Below, one piece after another: positions 22,099 through 24,924 of a DNA stretch of 24,924 nucleotides. Every line of letters starts with the position of its first letter. Position 1 is the stretch's first letter. Location: contig DEPC01000246.1 of the NCBI GenBank assembly GCA_002358555.1, positions 1 through 24,924 on the forward strand. The letters are read 5' to 3'. Both the position numbers and the translations under genes were made by a program. Below the pieces are notes generated by a model that was not told where the DNA came from, ran no database searches, and saw only the letters and a list, made by a program, of their open reading frames with translations. This DNA is from Hungatella sp. UBA3402 (lineage in GTDB: Bacteria > Bacillota > Clostridia > Lachnospirales > Lachnospiraceae).

Positions 22099-22860
22099 CT
22101 ACACTGTGATGTCATCTTTTATCTTCTGAAAAGCAGCTTCCTTAATACCAGAAATATTCATAACCTCCTCAATGGCTTGAAATGGTCCATGTTCCTGACG
22201 ATAGCGAATAATATCTCTTGCCTTGGCATCACCAATCCCTTTTAACGTCATCAGTTCTTCTCTTGTTGCTGTATTGAGATTGATTCTCTGACCTGCAATA
22301 TCGCCATTCCCTGTAACTTCCCCTAAGCTGTTGTCTGTCTTTTCCTGTTCTTCTGGAACTTCAATCCATTGATTTTCAGAATTCTCTTTTTCTGTGCTGC
22401 TTCCACTATATCCATAATGTACTTCTGCCTCCTGTCTAGAAGGTATTGTAATCTTCATACCATCCGCAGTTTCTAATGCCATATTTAAATAATCTGGCGC
22501 TGCCTCGTCGGTAAGTCCCCCTGCCAATTCCACTGCTTCAAAAATCCTACTTCCCTCTTGCACTTCATAGACTCCAGGAGTATTCACTTCTCCGCAGATA
22601 TGTACATACAAACGGACTGATTCTGTCTCCAGAGATGTTGTTTCTCCCCAGAATAAATCCTGAGTTTCATCCTCAACCTCTGACTCAGCTGATATCAGTC
22701 CGTCTTTTATGTCTGGGCTCTCCTGCTCATCTTGTAAATCAGCGACCAGAACTTGACTTTTCAAACCTTTCTGGTTTGTATCGGTACTGCAACTGTAACA
22801 TATGCTTGCAGCCAACATGCACATGACAGTGAGCATATATTTGACTTGTCGTTTTTTCAT
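22099..22860 (-). CDS. ComEA-like SLBB/helix-hairpin-helix DNA-binding protein
   Basis: A 253-residue exported protein. Order of parts: N-terminal hydrophobic signal (YMLTVMCMLAASICYSC, about 8-24), an acidic linker, an SLBB domain (about 82-142: VRLYVHICGEVNTPGVYEVQ, then EAVELAGGLT), a polar linker, and a C-terminal double helix-hairpin-helix (about 193-253: INLNTATREELMTLKGIGDA, then IIRYRQEHGPF and EEVMNISGIK). This is the ComEA layout: ComEA anchors to the cell surface and binds incoming double-stranded DNA for natural transformation. ComEB/ComEC do not follow here. The Cys-containing signal hints at a lipoprotein, but the lipobox is not canonical. AGGAGG lies 7 nt before the ATG. Confidence 0.88.
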   Translation of the reverse strand: MKKRQVKYMLTVMCMLAASICYSCSTDTNQKGLKSQVLVADLQDEQESPDIKDGLISAESEVEDETQDLFWGETTSLETESVRLYVHICGEVNTPGVYEVQEGSRIFEAVELAGGLTDEAAPDYLNMALETADGMKITIPSRQEAEVHYGYSGSSTEKENSENQWIEVPEEQEKTDNSLGEVTGNGDIAGQRINLNTATREELMTLKGIGDAKARDIIRYRQEHGPFQAIEEVMNISGIKEAAFQKIKDDITV

Positions 22861-22921
22861 GGTATCTCCTCCTTAATTGTAAAATAAATTATGGAGAATA
22901 CCATATTCAGCCTACACCTCT

Positions 22922-22950
22922 ATTCTAACCAAATCATCGGGCAAATACAA
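22922..22950 (-). promoter_or_regulatory. Probable promoter of the comEA-like gene
   Basis: Minus strand TTGTAT (22945-22950), 17 nt, TAGAAT (22922-22927), about 60 nt before the ATG at 22860 and just after the transporter stop. The -35 is weak, the -10 good. ATACAA (the plus-strand form of the -35) has a mirror copy TTGTAT at 22958-22963, giving a 6-bp inverted repeat. Confidence 0.45.
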
Positions 22951-22962
22951 GTACATTTTGTA

Positions 22963-23391
22963 TCAATATCGGAAAATAATAATACCTGCAATCGCTACTG
23001 CAGCACCAATCAATTTTTTCCACTCCAATCCGGTCTTTTCTACTCCAAACAGCCCCAAAACTTCGATTCCATATGCTACAATAATCTGTGATATCACAAT
23101 CAAAAGTGCTGATTTTGCAGGTCCTAAGCTTCCTACACTTTTGATTACAGTATAGGTGATAAGTGCCCCTATCACTCCTCCTGTTAGCATATACCAGGGA
23201 TGTACCTGCCCTAGTCCGTTAATCTGCTCTCTTCCTGTGCATATCCACATCAGTAGGCAGGTAAGAAATGCGGTAAGCTGCACCCATCCAGAAGATACCC
23301 AGATGCTTGTCTGCTTTGTCACCTCTGTATTAAATACTCCCTGAATACTCATAAGTGCTCCTGAAACTAACGCAATGATAATACCCCACAT
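22963..23391 (-). CDS. DMT family transporter, YdcZ (DUF606) type
   Basis: A 142-residue inner-membrane protein with five predicted helices (about 3-20, 32-52, 66-84, 93-114, 124-141). The half-size length, the start MWGIIIALVSGALMSIQGVF and the final AGIIIFRY fit the YdcZ/DUF606 branch of the drug/metabolite transporter superfamily, whose members often act as homo- or heterodimers. The motif KSVGSLGPAKSALLIVISQI is the conserved second half. The substrate is unknown. The ATG has AAGGAG 8 nt upstream. It lies divergently from the aldo/keto reductase, and its stop is close to the comEA-like gene's promoter. Confidence 0.88.
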   Translation of the reverse strand: MWGIIIALVSGALMSIQGVFNTEVTKQTSIWVSSGWVQLTAFLTCLLMWICTGREQINGLGQVHPWYMLTGGVIGALITYTVIKSVGSLGPAKSALLIVISQIIVAYGIEVLGLFGVEKTGLEWKKLIGAAVAIAGIIIFRY

Positions 23392-23531
23392 AGCATAATC
23401 TCCTTTTTCTTTCTTGTGGAATATTTTCTCTGGTTCTTTTAAGTTTTATACATTGGGGAGATTTGCAGGTTTTTCTATAAACTTCAGTCAGAACAAAACA
23501 GGAGATTTTTAACTTGCCCCTCAAATTATCA

Positions 23532-23560
23532 TGGATATTATATTGTTTTCATGCTATACT
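23532..23560 (+). promoter_or_regulatory. Promoter of the aldo/keto reductase gene
   Basis: TATACT (23555-23560) with an extended -10 TG (23552-23553) and a weak -35 TGGATA (23532-23537) at 17-nt spacing, about 65 nt before the ATG at 23626. The extended -10 would compensate for the poor -35. Confidence 0.6.
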
Positions 23561-23625
23561 AAAAGAATTCAGATGAAAACTAGATGCAAGAATTAGGAGA
23601 TGGTATTAATGACAGGAGGTTTATC

Positions 23626-24618
23626 ATGTATACTGCAGATGAAACACGATATGATAAGATGAAATATCACCGATGTGGGGCAAGCGGACTGCTGTTACCA
23701 GCGATTTCATTGGGATTATGGCACAATTTTGGCTCCAATGGCAGTTTTGACAATATGACAGAGATGTGCCAAACCGCTTTTGACAGGGGAATCACCCATT
23801 TTGACCTTGCAAATAATTATGGCCCTGTCCCTGGTGCCGCTGAGGAAAACTTTGGACGGATTTTGCAAAAAAGCTTAGGCATCTATCGAGATGAACTGAT
23901 TATTTCGACGAAAGCTGGTTATGATATGTGGCCAGGGCCTTATGGAAACTGGGGAAGCAAAAAATACTTAGTTGCCAGCCTCGATCAGAGCCTTCGGAGA
24001 ATGGGGCTGGATTATGTAGATATATACTACCACCACAGGCCAGACCCTTGTACACCCTTAGAAGAGACAGCTAGGGCTTTAGATGGAATTGTTAGAAGTG
24101 GGAAGGCATTATATATTGGCATTTCAAATTATAATAAAGAACAGACCATGGCTATTGCAGAACTCTTTCAGGAAATGCATACACCATTTATCATCAATCA
24201 AAGAAAATATTCTATGTTTGACCGCAGTATTGAGAATGATGGAGTCAAAACATATGCTGCAAAAAATGGGATTGGCATTATCACGTTTTGTCCTTTGGCG
24301 CAGGGACTTCTGACAGACCGGTATCTCAATGGAATTCCTGAGAACAGCCGTATCCGAACAGATGGAAGATTCTTGAAGGAAGAGGCTATCACTGATGAGG
24401 TATTGAACAAGGTACATGCATTGAATGAGCTTGCCGCAAAGCGTAGCCAAAGCCTGGCACAGATGGCATTGGCGTGGATTCTGCGAGATGGAGACATTAC
24501 CAGTGTATTGATTGGAGCATCTCGATCCTCCCAAATTATAGACAATGTGGGAATGATAGATAACACAAAGTTCAGCTTTGAAGAACTGGAACAGATTGAA
24601 CAGATTTTAAAAGGCTGA
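23626..24618 (+). CDS. Aldo/keto reductase, YghZ/GpR type
   Basis: An NADPH-dependent (beta/alpha)8 oxidoreductase of 330 residues, closely patterned on E. coli YghZ (GpR), which reduces L-glyceraldehyde 3-phosphate and detoxifies aldehydes. Visible are SLGLWHNFG (28-36), the catalytic tetrad D60 and Y65 (THFDLANNYGP), K96 (ISTKAGYDMWPGPYG) and H137 (YYHHRPD), the segment CPLAQGLLTDRYLNGIP, and the cofactor-binding end SVLIGASRSSQI. I chose the ATG at 23626 because AGGAGG is 6 nt upstream; an in-frame ATG at 23584 adds 14 residues and has no ribosome site. It is the only convincing intact plus-strand gene in the window and appears monocistronic. Confidence 0.95.
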   Translation: MYTADETRYDKMKYHRCGASGLLLPAISLGLWHNFGSNGSFDNMTEMCQTAFDRGITHFDLANNYGPVPGAAEENFGRILQKSLGIYRDELIISTKAGYDMWPGPYGNWGSKKYLVASLDQSLRRMGLDYVDIYYHHRPDPCTPLEETARALDGIVRSGKALYIGISNYNKEQTMAIAELFQEMHTPFIINQRKYSMFDRSIENDGVKTYAAKNGIGIITFCPLAQGLLTDRYLNGIPENSRIRTDGRFLKEEAITDEVLNKVHALNELAAKRSQSLAQMALAWILRDGDITSVLIGASRSSQIIDNVGMIDNTKFSFEELEQIEQILKG

Positions 24619-24697
24619 GGAGAATAGGGTACAAGCAAGCTATTAATTTTAAGATATATAGTTCTTTCAAGGAAATAGTCAGGAGTAATGCTGCAAA

Positions 24698-24773
24698 TAA
24701 GGCTGCTCTCTGGCCTGCATCTATAGGAGACTTAATGTTTGGCTTCAAAGCCATAGGACAGAGAGCAGCTTTC
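24698..24773. terminator. Nested hairpin after the aldo/keto reductase gene
   Basis: An outer stem of 11 perfect pairs (GCTGCTCTCTG 24702-24712 with CAGAGAGCAGC 24759-24769), extendable by A-T and G-U pairs, encloses a second perfect stem TGGCT-TCAA-AGCCA (24740-24753). Short T-rich stretches follow on the plus strand (TTTCTT). It is a probable terminator of the reductase gene, possibly shared with a convergent minus-strand gene, but the 46-nt interior with its own stem is more elaborate than a normal terminator and could be a small structured RNA. Confidence 0.6.
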
Positions 24774-24860
24774 TTCCGAGAGTTATTTTTGGCTGTTTCC
24801 CTTAACTAGCCCAACAAGTTAATCTACTTCAACTAATCTTATATTTTTTAGTCACTTTTT

Positions 24861-24924
24861 TCAAATATGCTGCTCTAATGCTGCTAAAACCAGATGGCTT
24901 GCCAGCACAGCAGTGGTCACGGTT
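24861..24924 (-). CDS. Possible 3' end of a minus-strand gene (partial)
   Basis: The last bases read on the minus strand give an open frame TVTTAVLASHLVLAALEQHI followed by TGA, a helix-like hydrophobic ending consistent with a real C-terminus. It runs off the window edge. I cannot name a family. A competing minus-strand frame in the same stretch is also open but has a less protein-like composition. Confidence 0.3.
   Translation of the reverse strand, partial: TVTTAVLASHLVLAALEQHI

Noticed and set aside
24083..24638. Open frames on both strands inside the aldo/keto reductase
   Set aside because: They overlap a fully supported enzyme and have no start signals or recognisable domains.
1..24924. 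CRISPR array, tRNA, rRNA, known riboswitch or defence system
   Set aside because: No regularly spaced repeats of suitable length, cloverleaf, ribosomal signature or defence-gene motifs were seen on either strand.

Overview
The window looks like a low-GC, spore-forming Clostridia chromosome, most like a Lachnospiraceae gut anaerobe. The grounds are a complete spoIIIA operon, the Firmicutes order asp23 - nusB - xseA - xseB - ispA - dxs - tlyA - nadK - argR - recN, a Gram-positive-type LexA box at uvrA, and strong AGGAGG ribosome binding sites throughout. Family assignments come from reading motifs and protein lengths by eye; no database search was run.

Layout. Positions 1-1312 are a decayed accessory stretch: an IS3-family transposase remnant on the minus strand, a cluster of GTTTAC repeats, an aldo/keto reductase pseudogene broken by an exact 8-bp tandem duplication plus a nonsense codon, and a gene-free gap with a strong hairpin. 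From 1313 to 23391 every convincing gene lies on the minus strand, so transcription runs from high to low coordinates. In order of transcription these are: a DMT-type transporter; a ComEA-like SLBB/HhH protein; a short operon of an orphan OmpR-type response regulator, a GNAT acetyltransferase and rlmH, with a small unrecognised ORF behind it; the eight-gene spoIIIA operon behind a good sigma-E-type promoter; asp23; nusB and xseA; then xseB-ispA-dxs-(small ORF)-tlyA-nadK-argR-recN; and finally uvrA under a LexA-type operator. A YghZ-type aldo/keto reductase (23626-24618) lies on the plus strand. A nested hairpin follows it, and the last 64 bases hold what may be the 3' end of another minus-strand gene.

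How the genes fit together. The spoIIIA products form the mother-cell half of the channel that links mother cell and forespore during engulfment. The xseB-recN block combines DNA repair (exonuclease VII, RecN), isoprenoid precursor supply (Dxs, prenyl synthase), rRNA methylation (TlyA), NADP synthesis (NadK) and arginine regulation (ArgR). These are cotranscribed by long-standing synteny rather than by one pathway. UvrA has its own SOS-type promoter.

I see no new defence system, CRISPR array, tRNA, rRNA or known riboswitch. The observations most worth a second look are the LexA-box/promoter arrangement at uvrA, the sigma-E promoter at spoIIIAA, the pseudogene and its traceable inactivating duplication, a 23-codon ORF coupled to tlyA by an ATGA overlap, the MKSV repeats at the N-terminus of SpoIIIAH, the kinase-less response regulator next to rlmH, and the replacement of the usual spoIVB-spo0A neighbours of recN by uvrA.
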